Shown here: positions 44,217 through 53,150 of the stretch, one piece after another | Numbering within the stretch: position 1 is the first letter of the stretch | Layout of the letters: the number at the start of each line of letters is the position of its first letter | Assembly (NCBI RefSeq): GCF_004345245.1 | Contig: NZ_SLUQ01000005.1 | Span: 310,001 to 374,000 of the forward strand | Source: Rhizobium sp. BK251 | GTDB lineage: Bacteria; Pseudomonadota; Alphaproteobacteria; Rhizobiales; Rhizobiaceae | DNA: 64,000 bases | Direction of reading: 5' to 3' | Made by a program: the position numbers and the translations under genes | Notes under the pieces: model-generated | What the model was told of the DNA's origin: nothing | The model's database searches: none | Seen by the model: only the letters and a program-made list of their open reading frames with translations

Positions 44217-44765
44217 CTAGCCGAGCAATGGCCATTCTTCGATGTCCTCGTGCACGCCCTTGCCGACCAGGCTGTTGATCAGGACGAATGATTTCACAGT
44301 CCAGGTGATCGGTTCGGGCAGGATTGTCTCCGGCACGCGGCGATAGTCGTAAAGCAGCGTCATGTGCGGCTCGAGTTTGGGCCTGACATGGACATCGACT
44401 CCGCGGTTGAGCAGCGAAAGCGCTAGTTGCGCACAGAGCGAGAGCACTTCTTTCCGCCCTTCATCGGCGCAGAGCACGAGCGCGGGTTTGCCTTGTCGGA
44501 AACTCAAGGCGCGGCGAAAAGTCAGTTTGAACGGGGCCATCTGGACGCAGGCTGCTGCGGCAAGCCCGTCGAACAGCATGCTTTGAGGGATCTCGTCCCA
44601 CTGGCCCAGATGGCAGAGCGAGATATGAAGCGATCGCCTCGGTTGCGGCTCTTCGCGCAGCCCGAAGCGCTGGCGCAATTGCATGGCCGTCCTGCTCGCT
44701 TTCTCGCCTGCGCGCTCATCCGGGCGCAGGGCAAAATAGACGTTAAACGGCTTTCGTGGCGGCAT
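44217..44765 (-). CDS. 2'-5' RNA ligase/phosphodiesterase-like protein
   Basis: About 182 residues from ATG 44765 (PRKPFNVYFALRPDERAGEK), preceded by GGGAGGAA at a long distance; ATG 44831 and 44855 are alternatives. The two HxT/S motifs of the 2H fold are LHISLCHLG and PHMTLLYDY. ThpR-like proteins act on RNA 2'-5' bonds or cyclic phosphates; the physiological role is open. It stands alone. Confidence 0.85.
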   Translation of the reverse strand: MPPRKPFNVYFALRPDERAGEKASRTAMQLRQRFGLREEPQPRRSLHISLCHLGQWDEIPQSMLFDGLAAAACVQMAPFKLTFRRALSFRQGKPALVLCADEGRKEVLSLCAQLALSLLNRGVDVHVRPKLEPHMTLLYDYRRVPETILPEPITWTVKSFVLINSLVGKGVHEDIEEWPLLG

Positions 44766-45028
44766 GGAGCGACCGGGCGTTCCTCCCGGTGGTGTCTTAA
44801 ACACGAATTCGGCCTGGCTTGGTACTTCCATTGGAAACCGGCATCTGCCCCTCATATGAAGGCAGGAACCCTAGCAAGCCGGCCACAGATTGACAAGAAC
44901 AAAAAGAGAACAAGTAATGCGGAAAGTTGTCGGGAGTGGCAACGCTTACCAAGCTGCACGCAAGAATCGGGTTGAACCGCGAGTGCCGATATACGATTCT
45001 CAAGGCAGGCCAAAATGGAGGTTGCATC

Positions 45029-45592
45029 ATGAGCGAGGCAACACAGCACTACTGCATTTTTGAAGCGACGGGCGGCCATTGTGGGATCGCGTGGAGTGGG
45101 GAAGGGATTAGCCGTTTCCAGCTGCCGACCAAGAGCGCGGAGTCGACTGAGCGGCTATTGCTCCGTCGAATTCCGGGCGCTGAACGAGCCGCTCCGACGG
45201 CGGAGGTCGCTGTGGTCGTCGACAAGGTCAAACGGTATTTCCGCGGCGAAGAGGTCGACTTCGTTGACGTCAAGGTTGACCTGGATGGCCAGGATGAATT
45301 CTTCCGGGAGATCTACGCCGCCGCGCGCCGGGTCGGCTGGGGCAAGACGACGACCTACGGAAGCCTGGCGAAGGAGTTGGGCCGCGGGCCGGAGGCGGCG
45401 AGGGATGTCGGCCAGGCCATGGCAAAGAACCCAGTCGGCCTGATCATACCCTGCCATCGCGTGTTGGCCGCAGGCGGCAAGATCGGCGGCTTCTCGGCCC
45501 CGGGTGGCGCATCGTCCAAGCAGAGAATGCTTGAACTGGAAGGCGTCGCCCTGGCGCCGCCGAAACCTGTCCAACAGTCGCTTGATTTCTGA
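45029..45592 (+). CDS. ogt: Methylated-DNA-protein cysteine methyltransferase
   Basis: 187 residues from ATG 45029, GGAGG seven bases upstream. The acceptor is Cys142 in LIIPCHRVLAAGG; the DNA-binding HTH is RVGWGKTTTYGSLAKELGRG and RDVGQAMAKNP supplies the Arg finger region. It repairs O6-methylguanine by suicide transfer. Upstream sequence shows no Ada-type regulator. Confidence 0.96.
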   Translation: MSEATQHYCIFEATGGHCGIAWSGEGISRFQLPTKSAESTERLLLRRIPGAERAAPTAEVAVVVDKVKRYFRGEEVDFVDVKVDLDGQDEFFREIYAAARRVGWGKTTTYGSLAKELGRGPEAARDVGQAMAKNPVGLIIPCHRVLAAGGKIGGFSAPGGASSKQRMLELEGVALAPPKPVQQSLDF

Positions 45593-45604
45593 TGAAGTTT
45601 TCCG

Positions 45605-45624
45605 GCCGCATCACGTGATGCGGC
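45605..45624. repeat. 20-base perfect palindrome after ogt
   Basis: GCCGCATCAC is followed directly by its complement GTGATGCGGC, 13 bases after the ogt stop. A second stem, GGTGTT/AACACC, lies about 20 bases on. The 222 bases 45593-45814 carry no supported gene. Function unknown: terminator, operator or a small dispersed repeat. Confidence 0.5.
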
Positions 45625-45814
45625 GGGAAATCATGCTTATCCGGTGTTTCCGGAACACCTGGGACTTTGAAAACAGCAAGGTGGGAGCATCGACGCCGCG
45701 GCCCGTGCTGAAGGAAGGCGCGGGAGTTCATCGTTGCGAATTCGGTCGTTCCGCTTGCGAGCCGCCGAACGCGAGCGCTGAATGCGGAGCGACTCCGGAA
45801 CCGCGAACTCCAGC

Positions 45815-46555
45815 TCAGGTATTCAAGCCGCCGTCCACCGTGACAGTTGTCCCGGTGATCTGCCGAGCAGCCGGGCTCGCGAGGAAAGCCACGGCGGCCG
45901 CTACGTCTTCTGGCTTGCCGTAGCGGCCGAGCGGTGTCAGCGCCCGCAGCATGTCGCCATGGACGCCATCAGCGGGATTCATGTCGGTGTCGGTAAATCC
46001 CGGCTGAACAAGGTTTACGGTGATATCACGAGGCGCGAGTTCGCGAGCGAGACCCTTCGTGAAGGCGACAAGCGCGGACTTCGTCATCGAATAAACAGCC
46101 ACGCCCGGGGCTTGGACGCGTTCGGCAACGGACGAACCAATGGTGACGATACGGCCCGCTTCCTTGAGATGCGGGATAGCCGCCTGCGAGGCGAGCACGG
46201 CGGCACGCACGTTGACGTTCAGGAGTGCGTCGATATCGGCGAGGCTCATGTCGGCGACCATGCCCATGCGGGCGATGCCGGCGTTGTTGACGAGGATGTC
46301 GAGACCGCCAAGCCCTTCTACCGCCCTGTCGACCAACCGCTTTATGGCAGCGGGATCGGCACTGTCGGCCTGAATGGCGAGCCCGCGTCGGCCCTTGGCC
46401 TCGATGGCCCGGACGACTTCGGCAGCGCGGTCAGCCGCGCGCTCATAGGAAATGGCCACGTCTGCTCCCTTGTCGGCGAGCGCCAGGGCAATGCCGGCGC
46501 CGATGCCCCGCGAGCCGCCCGTCACAAGGGCGCGTCTGCCACGCAATTCATCCAT
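45815..46555 (-). CDS. SDR family oxidoreductase
   Basis: 246 residues. The classical SDR features are ALVTGGSRGIGAGIALALAD (cofactor Gly motif), LDILVNNAGIARMG, the active triad Ser141/142, Tyr155 and Lys159 (SSVAERVQAP, VYSMTKSALV) and VNLVQPGFTDTDMNP. An NAD(P)-dependent alcohol/ketone reductase; substrate unknown. AAGGA precedes ATG 46555. Divergent from a TetR gene with a shared operator. Confidence 0.93.
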   Translation of the reverse strand: MDELRGRRALVTGGSRGIGAGIALALADKGADVAISYERAADRAAEVVRAIEAKGRRGLAIQADSADPAAIKRLVDRAVEGLGGLDILVNNAGIARMGMVADMSLADIDALLNVNVRAAVLASQAAIPHLKEAGRIVTIGSSVAERVQAPGVAVYSMTKSALVAFTKGLARELAPRDITVNLVQPGFTDTDMNPADGVHGDMLRALTPLGRYGKPEDVAAAVAFLASPAARQITGTTVTVDGGLNT

Positions 46556-46564
46556 GGTTTGTCC

Positions 46565-46588
46565 TTTCTGTAATGATCAATACAGAAA
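46565..46588. promoter_or_regulatory. Palindrome in the SDR/TetR divergent promoter, TetR operator candidate
   Basis: TTTCTGTA and TACAGAAA flank ATGATCAA, giving 24 bases of near-perfect dyad symmetry with only the central A/A mismatch. It lies directly upstream of the SDR start and about 50 bases before the TetR start, where a TetR dimer would repress both. Confidence 0.75.
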
Positions 46589-46636
46589 CAGCTAGGCGGG
46601 TTGCCGAAGGGAGTCAATCGAATTATATATCGATCG

Positions 46637-47308
46637 ATGCAGAAATCACCAAGGACGCCACAGACCCAAAAGATGACGACGCCTGCCGGTCGCGGGCGGC
46701 CCCGCGCGTTCGACCGCGAGGCGGCGCTGGAGCAGGCGACCCGGCTGTTCTGGACCAAGGGCTATGAGGCGACCTCCATCGCCGACCTCACGGAGGTGAT
46801 GGGGATAGGAGCGCCCAGCCTGTACGCGGCGTTTGGCTCGAAAGAGAAGCTGTATGTCGAGGCGCTGCACTACTACGGCGACAACTACCAGGCGATGGTC
46901 TGGGGCAGGTTCTTCTCGGCCGGTACGGCCCGCGAAGCTGTCGAGTCCTTTCTTCTGGACTCGGCGGCAACCCTGACCGGGTGCGTCGTCGACATTCCCC
47001 GCGGGTGCATGGTGACGCTCTCCTCAGTCGGCAGCGAGGGTCATTCGGAGCTCGGCGAACTTGTTCGAATAGGACGCGCCGCTGCGTTGGACCGCCTCGA
47101 GGCGCGCCTCGGCAGAGCAGTAGCGGAAGGCGAGCTTCCAGCCTCTATCGATATCCACGCGCTCGGCCGTTTCGTGCAGACCGTTCAGAGCGGCATGTCG
47201 ATACTGGCCCGAGATGGGGCGAGCCGCGCCGAGTTGGAGGCCGTGGCCGATGTCGCGATGCTGGGCTGGGACGCCCGGACCGGCAATCGGGATGGCACGG
47301 GCACCTGA
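46637..47308 (+). CDS. TetR/AcrR family regulator
   Basis: About 223 residues from ATG 46637 (ATG 46673 is an alternative). The HTH is typical: REAALEQATRLFWTKGYEAT followed by SIADLTEVMGIGAPSLYAAF. The C-terminal ligand domain contains GCVVDIPRGCM, two Cys close together. It likely represses the divergent SDR gene through the palindrome at 46565 and responds to an electrophile or aldehyde, which is inferred from context. Confidence 0.9.
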   Translation: MQKSPRTPQTQKMTTPAGRGRPRAFDREAALEQATRLFWTKGYEATSIADLTEVMGIGAPSLYAAFGSKEKLYVEALHYYGDNYQAMVWGRFFSAGTAREAVESFLLDSAATLTGCVVDIPRGCMVTLSSVGSEGHSELGELVRIGRAAALDRLEARLGRAVAEGELPASIDIHALGRFVQTVQSGMSILARDGASRAELEAVADVAMLGWDARTGNRDGTGT

Positions 47309-47402
47309 TGATCGTCAGGTTGCCGATGGCAACCCAATGGCCACCGGGAAGCGTGGCCGGATCAAGCTAACGCAACGATGGCGAGGCGGCCGCGGTTGCG
47401 GG

Positions 47403-47924
47403 TTAGGTCAGCCGGACCTCGCCCGTGATCGCTTGCGGCTGGCGCAGCAAATTCAGGATCGGGCAGTTGCGCTCAACCGCCTCCCGCAGCGCACGAATCT
47501 CGTCTGGCGCAGCGGAGGAGTCGATGAAAGCGGCATAGCGAATCTCGTGCGGATAGATCGGAACACCCTCGAATCCGGGAGAACCGGCGCGCGGATCCAT
47601 GATGCCGGTGATCTCCACCTCCAGTGAGTCGAGCGACAGGCCGAGTATGGCCGCCTGGATCAGGAAAGTGTGGGTCAGGCAGCTGCCGAGCACGCCGAGC
47701 TGCAGCTCGGGCGAACTCGGACCAAGATCGTAGCCGGCGAAATCCGCCTGGCTGTCGCTGATCAGCTGGAAGTCTCGGATGCGGATACGGCGGATGCCGC
47801 TACGCCCCTCGGCCCGCACACGCGCAGTCAGTGTCATGGGGACGCCGTCGCCGGCGGCGATACGGGACTTGCGGGAGGCGATCGCCTGGCGCTTCTCGCC
47901 GAGGTAGCTATTGAGTGTGGACAT
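47403..47924 (-). CDS. OsmC family peroxidase-like protein, both redox cysteines present
   Basis: 173 residues from ATG 47924 (GAGGAG four bases upstream). The two OsmC/Ohr cysteines are Cys82 in VLGSCLTHTFL and Cys154 in EAVERNCPILNLL. Organic hydroperoxide reduction is therefore plausible. It is the last gene of a minus-strand unit: OYE, HD hydrolase, OsmC and this OsmC. Confidence 0.9.
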   Translation of the reverse strand: MSTLNSYLGEKRQAIASRKSRIAAGDGVPMTLTARVRAEGRSGIRRIRIRDFQLISDSQADFAGYDLGPSSPELQLGVLGSCLTHTFLIQAAILGLSLDSLEVEITGIMDPRAGSPGFEGVPIYPHEIRYAAFIDSSAAPDEIRALREAVERNCPILNLLRQPQAITGEVRLT

Positions 47925-48011
47925 GTTACTCCTCGTCGGCAATGGGGCCGGCGGCCCGGCCCCTGGTGGCGGGATTGATCGGCTGCTGAGACCGGAGATT
48001 TGTTTTCGCTA

Positions 48012-48566
48012 TCAGTTGTCGATGATCAGATTGGGAATCATCCGGATCGCCGTGGCGAAATTGGAGAAATTCGGAGACGTCTTCATGATCCACTGATGCA
48101 ACTCCTCGAGCTTTTCTCGCGGAGCCGAAGATCTGATGCGGACCGTATAACGCACCGCCTCGTAGCCGGGCTTGATTGCGGGATCGAGCCCCAGGAATCC
48201 CCGCAGGTCCAGTCGGCCCTCGGTTTCAATTTCCAGTTTCTCCAGCTCGATCCCCATCGCCGCCGCGCTTGCCGCATATCCGACCGACATGCAGGCGTTC
48301 AGGGCGGCCATCAAAAGTTCCTGCGGGTTCGGGGCCGTATTCTCGCCGAGAAGCTCACGAGGTTCGTCGGCGTGAATCTGGAAATGGCGGCTGAACGTCT
48401 CGCCACCAAGCATGTAGTCCGACACTGTCGTGACACTCTTCGTCTGCCCCTTCCATTCGGTCTTGACCCTGAAGGCAACCGCCCCCCGGTCGGGGTTATT
48501 CTTTATGCTGTCCGCAATAGCCTCGAGCGCCGGCACATCGATGCCATTCAAAATCTCTGTGGTCAT
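48012..48566 (-). CDS. OsmC family protein with a single cysteine
   Basis: 184 residues with the OsmC fold (VAFRVKTEWKGQTKSVTTVS, NPQELLMAALNACMSVGYAA). Cys92 aligns with the peroxidatic Cys, but the resolving Cys is replaced: the corresponding region reads MKTSPNFSNFATA. A classical two-cysteine peroxidase cycle looks unlikely unless a partner thiol takes part. Second of the OsmC pair, 87 bases upstream of the first and 61 bases behind the HD gene. Confidence 0.88.
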   Translation of the reverse strand: MTTEILNGIDVPALEAIADSIKNNPDRGAVAFRVKTEWKGQTKSVTTVSDYMLGGETFSRHFQIHADEPRELLGENTAPNPQELLMAALNACMSVGYAASAAAMGIELEKLEIETEGRLDLRGFLGLDPAIKPGYEAVRYTVRIRSSAPREKLEELHQWIMKTSPNFSNFATAIRMIPNLIIDN

Positions 48567-48627
48567 TTGGACGTCCTTTCGCGCGTGGTAACGCGGTGTG
48601 ACAGGTTCGGAGGAAACGGAAGCAGCT

Positions 48628-49278
48628 CTAGCTGGGCATGGTCCATCGCGAGTTTCGCATCAGGCTGCAAAAATTCCCGCGGTGGAAATGGGGATCCTTG
48701 TCGGCCATGACGTCGGCAAGGCCAGTGCCGTGGGTGGTCTCAGGCCGATGCTTGAGGCCGTCATAGAGGGCCTGCAGCAGGTCTTCCGCGAACTGCGGCG
48801 TATGCGGATAAGCCGCCCTGACGGCGTCTCGTTGCGCGTCGGTGAATTCGTCATAGCCGAAGCCCACCAGGTCCATCATGACCCCTTCGGCGGTAAGCGC
48901 GACGATCGGATGCAGATGCGCGGAAATCCCCGGCGTCGTATGCAGTGCGATCGCGAGCCAGACCTGCTCGATATCGCAATCAGAAATGCCGTGGCTCTTC
49001 AGGAAGTCACGCGCGGCGTTGGCGCCATCCACCTCAAAGCGGAGGTGGCTTTCTCGAAAGCCCGACGTCAGGCCCGCGTCGTGGAACATGGCCGCCGTAT
49101 AGAAAAGTTCCGGGTCGAAACTCAGACCCCTGCGCGTTCCTGCCAATGCACCCCAGAGAAAGACGCGTGTGGAGTGTTCAAACAGAAACTCGCTCTCGGT
49201 GTCCCGAATGAACTGCGCGGCCTCGCGGGCCAATTTGCTGTCGGGAATTCTTATCCCGGAAATCCGATCGACGACCAT
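48628..49278 (-). CDS. HD domain protein, cyanamide hydratase-like
   Basis: 216 residues. The HD metal site is His35 (FLFEHSTRVF), His66/Asp67 (AAMFHDAGLT) and His113 (AIALHTTPG), with HLHP after it. FLFEHSTRVFLWGALAG, FDPELFYTAAMFHDAG and ALHTTPGISAHLHP together resemble the fungal cyanamide hydratase group. A hydratase or amidohydrolase of a small nitrile-type molecule is possible. Its ATG follows the OYE stop by two bases with GGAGTG in the OYE end, so they are translationally coupled. Confidence 0.86.
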   Translation of the reverse strand: MVVDRISGIRIPDSKLAREAAQFIRDTESEFLFEHSTRVFLWGALAGTRRGLSFDPELFYTAAMFHDAGLTSGFRESHLRFEVDGANAARDFLKSHGISDCDIEQVWLAIALHTTPGISAHLHPIVALTAEGVMMDLVGFGYDEFTDAQRDAVRAAYPHTPQFAEDLLQALYDGLKHRPETTHGTGLADVMADKDPHFHRGNFCSLMRNSRWTMPS

Positions 49279-49280
49279 GG

Positions 49281-50432
49281 TTACACTCCATCATTTTCGA
49301 GGACGGCCTGAGGCCGAACAGATTCATCCGCACATGCGGGATAGTCGATGTACCCAGCAGGGCCTCCGGTATAGAAAGTCTTGGAATCCCATGCGTTGAG
49401 CGGCCAGTCATTGCGTAGCCGTTCGACCAGGTCGGGATTTGCCAGGAAGGGCTTCCCAATCCCGATCAGATCGGCCTCACCCCTATCGATCGCGGCCTGC
49501 CCGGTTTCCTTGAGATAGCCGCCGGCGAGGATCACAGGCCCGCGAAAGGCGCTGCGAAACGTGCGGAGAAAATTCTCCGGAATCGACACGCCGTCGGCGT
49601 CTTCCCATCGGGTCTGGTCGCTGAAATGCACATAGGCGATGTTGCGCTTGCCGAGTTCGGCCGCGAGCGTGAGATAGGTTTCGGCCTCGTCCGCGAAGGG
49701 CGGCATCTCGTTGTACCGGCCGAAGGGTGACAGCCGGATGCCCATGCGCGCGGCACCAATCGCCTCGGCCACCGCATCGACCGTCTCCAGCGTGAAGCGA
49801 ATACGGTTTTCAAGCGAGCCGCCGTAGCGGTCGCCGCGTGTGTTCAGCGCCCCGTTGATGAACTGGTCATGCAGATAGCCGTTGGCACCGTGGATCTCGA
49901 CGCCGTCCAGTCCAGCTTCACGCGCATTGCGCGCCGCCTGCGCGAATTCGCCAACGATTTTCGGCACCTCCTCAGTCCGCAAGGCGCGCGGCCTGCCCTG
50001 TACGAGGACCGCCGGTAGTCCATGCTCATCGAAGGCCATCACGATTGCTTTCGTCGCGCCCTTGTCGGTGGAACTCACGGTCGCCTGACCGTCCGGCTGA
50101 TGGGAGACATGGCTGGCGCGACCGCCGTGCCGGAGTTGCCCGAAGATCACCCCGCCATGGTCATGAACCTCGCTGACCACGTGGCGCCACGCTTCGATCT
50201 GGGTCGGCGTGTAGAGGCCAGGCTCGAACGCCCAGGTGCGAGCCCACGGGCTTATGGCGATGCTGCCTGTAACAATCAGCCCGGCGCCCGCGCGCTGCGA
50301 GAAATAGCGCGCCGTGTCTGCGTCCGGTGCCCAGTCGCGGTTTCTCGCACGCGATCGCTCCATCGGTGCCATGACAACGCGGTTCTTGAGGTGGAGAGGG
50401 CCTAGATCATAGGGGTCGAATAGGGAGGGCAT
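49281..50432 (-). CDS. Old yellow enzyme family NADH:flavin oxidoreductase
   Basis: 383 residues from ATG 50432 with GGAG nine bases upstream. The FMN TIM barrel shows LKNRVVMAPMERSRA, GLIVTGSIAIS, GQLRHGGRASHVSHQ, the substrate motif GVEIHGANGYLHDQFINGAL, and GIGKPFLANPDLVERL. OYE reduces activated C=C bonds, including enones, maleimides and nitro esters. It leads the OYE-HD-OsmC-OsmC unit and is divergent from a LysR gene, which probably controls it. Confidence 0.93.
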   Translation of the reverse strand: MPSLFDPYDLGPLHLKNRVVMAPMERSRARNRDWAPDADTARYFSQRAGAGLIVTGSIAISPWARTWAFEPGLYTPTQIEAWRHVVSEVHDHGGVIFGQLRHGGRASHVSHQPDGQATVSSTDKGATKAIVMAFDEHGLPAVLVQGRPRALRTEEVPKIVGEFAQAARNAREAGLDGVEIHGANGYLHDQFINGALNTRGDRYGGSLENRIRFTLETVDAVAEAIGAARMGIRLSPFGRYNEMPPFADEAETYLTLAAELGKRNIAYVHFSDQTRWEDADGVSIPENFLRTFRSAFRGPVILAGGYLKETGQAAIDRGEADLIGIGKPFLANPDLVERLRNDWPLNAWDSKTFYTGGPAGYIDYPACADESVRPQAVLENDGV

Positions 50433-50544
50433 GGAAACAGCTCCATCGGAGAATTGATGCTCCAATTGAACTAATGCATATTGCTGCTGCCGATTAGATG
50501 GTCTCGAATCGACTCACTGTTGCGCCTGGAGCCACAAAGAGCAG

Positions 50545-51456
50545 ATGGACACACGTTTCGATGGCATCGCGGAATTCGTCGCGGTGACCCGACTCGGTAG
50601 TTTCACGGCGGCGGCTGTGGAGCTTGGCTTGACCAAGTCTGCGGTCGGACGGGCGGTGTCGCGGCTTGAGGCCCGATTGGGTTCGAAGTTGCTACATCGA
50701 ACGACACGTCGTCTGGTCTTGACGCCTGCTGGCGAGGCTTGGCTCGAGCATTGCGTCGCAGCACTCGCCGAACTCGATCGCGGCGAGAGCGCGCTCATAC
50801 TTGCTCGGGATACGCCGGGCGGCGAAGTGCGGATCGATCTGCCGACGGCGTTCGGCAGGCTGTATGTGATGCCAGTGTTGCTCGAAGTGGCTGAGCGCTA
50901 TCCGGCACTGCATCTCAACGTGAGTTTCACGGACCGACGGGTCGACCTTGTCAGCGAAAACATCGACCTGGTGGTACGAATTGGCAATCTTGACGACTCG
51001 GCTGACTTGGCCGCCCGTCAGATTGGAGTCCAGCACGTGGTGATAGTCGGAGCGCCGGCCTATATCGCAAAGCGAGGCGTCCCCCGGTCCCAGGATGATC
51101 TCAAAACTCACGATTGCCTCGTGGGACGTCGGCAAGGAAATCGCATTGCCTGGCTGCTGAAGGAACCGGATGGCTCGATCGCAACGCATGCTGTTTCCGT
51201 CAAACATGAAATCCAGGATTTCGAGTCGCTGCACCGGGCAGTAAGAGCAGGACACGGCCTTGCGCAGCTTCCATTATGGCTGGTTCAAGACGATATCAGG
51301 GATGGAAGGCTGCTGACCGTCCTGGATGGGATGTCCGGCGGCGAGTCGCCGATCAACATCCTTTGGCCGCGTACAAAGGCTCTGCCAGCCAAGATAAGAG
51401 TCGTCGTAGACGGGTTGGTTCGAGGAGTGCGCGAACTATCGACTGCGATCGCCTAG
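50545..51456 (+). CDS. LysR family regulator
   Basis: 303 residues. HTH residues 1-60: FDGIAEFVAVTRLGSFTAAA, VELGLTKSAVGRAVSRLEAR; the effector domain follows. The typical LysR arrangement, divergent from the OYE operon with a 112-base gap, suggests it activates that operon on binding an electrophile or related inducer. Confidence 0.93.
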   Translation: MDTRFDGIAEFVAVTRLGSFTAAAVELGLTKSAVGRAVSRLEARLGSKLLHRTTRRLVLTPAGEAWLEHCVAALAELDRGESALILARDTPGGEVRIDLPTAFGRLYVMPVLLEVAERYPALHLNVSFTDRRVDLVSENIDLVVRIGNLDDSADLAARQIGVQHVVIVGAPAYIAKRGVPRSQDDLKTHDCLVGRRQGNRIAWLLKEPDGSIATHAVSVKHEIQDFESLHRAVRAGHGLAQLPLWLVQDDIRDGRLLTVLDGMSGGESPINILWPRTKALPAKIRVVVDGLVRGVRELSTAIA

Positions 51457-51501
51457 GCGATATCGCATGTCACGCTCCATTTCGTACCACTTTACTGCCC
51501 G

Positions 51502-53064
51502 TCACTCCCACTCGATCGTGCCGGGCGGCTTGCTCGTGACGTCATAGACGACGCGGTTGATGCCGCGAACCTCGTTGATGATGCGGGTGGCGGCGCGGCC
51601 GAGGAATTCCATGTCGTAGTGGTAGAAATCCGCGGTCATGCCGTCGACCGAAGTGACGGCGCGCAGCGCGCAGACGAATTCGTAGGTCCGGCCATCGCCC
51701 ATGACGCCCACGGTCTGGACGGGCAGCAGTACGGCAAACGCCTGCCAGATGGCGTCGTAGAGCCCGGCCTTGCGGATTTCGTCGAGGTAGATCGCATCGG
51801 CCTCGCGCAGGATTTCGAGCTTCTCGCGGGTGATGCCGCCGGGGCAGCGGATCGCGAGGCCCGGACCGGGGAAGGGATGGCGGCCGATGAAGCTGTCGGG
51901 CAGGCCAAGTTCGCGGCCGAGCGCGCGGACCTCGTCCTTGAAGAGTTCGCGCAAGGGCTCCACGAGCTGCATCTTCATGCGCTCGGGCAGGCCCCCGACA
52001 TTATGGTGCGACTTGATGGTGACCGACGGACCACCGGTGAACGAGACGGACTCGATGACATCAGGATAGAGTGTACCCTGGCCGAGGAAATCGGCGCCGC
52101 CGAGCTTCTTCGCTTCGTCCTCGAAGGTCTCGATGAACAGCCGGCCGATGATCTTGCGCTTGGTCTCCGGGTCCGAAACGCCTTCAAGTTCGCCGATGAA
52201 GCGGTCGGAGGCGTCGACATGGATGAGGTGCAGGTTGTAATGCTCGCGGAACATCGCGACGACGTTCGCCGCCTCATCCTTGCGCATCAGGCCGTGGTCG
52301 ACGAGGATACAGGTCAGCTGGTCGCCGACCGCCTCGTGGATGAGCAGCGCCGCAACGGAACTGTCAACGCCGCCGGAAAGCGCGCAGATGACGCGCTTGT
52401 CGCCCACCTGCTTGCGGATGTCCTCGACCGCCTTCTGGCGGTAGGCCGACATCGACCAGTCGCCCTTGATGCCGGCGATCTTGTGAATGAAGTTGCTGAT
52501 CAGCTTGGCGCCATCAGGCGTGTGCACGACCTCCGGATGGAACTGCACGCCGTAATATTTGCGCTTTTCGTCGGCGATGAAGGCGAAGGGCGCGTTGGAG
52601 GAGGTCGCAACCACCTCGAAGCCCTTGGGCAGTGCCGTCACGCGGTCGCCATGGCTCATCCAGACCTGATGGCGCGAACCCGACGGCCAGAGGCCTTCGA
52701 AGAGCTGGCAATCCTTGTCCACGTCCAGGAAGGCACGGCCGAATTCACGGTGATGGCCGCTTTCGACCATGCCGCCGAGCTGCATGCACATCGTCTGCTG
52801 GCCGTAGCAGATGCCGAAGACTGGCAGACCGCTGTCGAAGATGATCTGCGGGGCGCGGGGCGAGCCTTCATCGACCGTTGAGGCCGGGCTTCCGGAGAGG
52901 ATCACGGCCTTGGGCTGGAGCCTCTTGAAGCCTTCTTCGGCGGATTGGAACGGGACGATTTCGCAATAGACGCCTGCCTCGCGCACGCGCCGGGCGATGA
53001 GCTGCGTCACCTGGCTGCCGAAATCGACGATGAGAACGGAGTCTGGATGTGCTATCTGGGTCAT
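51502..53064 (-). CDS. guaA: GMP synthase (glutamine-hydrolysing)
   Basis: 520 residues, full length. The amidotransferase domain carries Cys86 in [16 protein letters not shown] and [11 protein letters not shown]; the ATP pyrophosphatase domain carries [18 protein letters not shown]; the C-terminal dimerisation domain closes with [18 protein letters not shown]. It converts XMP to GMP. It is convergent with the LysR gene and stands alone. Confidence 0.99.
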   Translation of the reverse strand: MTQIAHPDSVLIVDFGSQVTQLIARRVREAGVYCEIVPFQSAEEGFKRLQPKAVILSGSPASTVDEGSPRAPQIIFDSGLPVFGICYGQQTMCMQLGGMVESGHHREFGRAFLDVDKDCQLFEGLWPSGSRHQVWMSHGDRVTALPKGFEVVATSSNAPFAFIADEKRKYYGVQFHPEVVHTPDGAKLISNFIHKIAGIKGDWSMSAYRQKAVEDIRKQVGDKRVICALSGGVDSSVAALLIHEAVGDQLTCILVDHGLMRKDEAANVVAMFREHYNLHLIHVDASDRFIGELEGVSDPETKRKIIGRLFIETFEDEAKKLGGADFLGQGTLYPDVIESVSFTGGPSVTIKSHHNVGGLPERMKMQLVEPLRELFKDEVRALGRELGLPDSFIGRHPFPGPGLAIRCPGGITREKLEILREADAIYLDEIRKAGLYDAIWQAFAVLLPVQTVGVMGDGRTYEFVCALRAVTSVDGMTADFYHYDMEFLGRAATRIINEVRGINRVVYDVTSKPPGTIEWE

Positions 53065-53150
53065 GGCGAGCCTTTAAAGAAAAGCGCCCCGTCTTGCAAC
53101 GCCTCAAGGCCTGTGCCGGCGGGTTTTTATTGTCCCCATTGTTACCGTCC

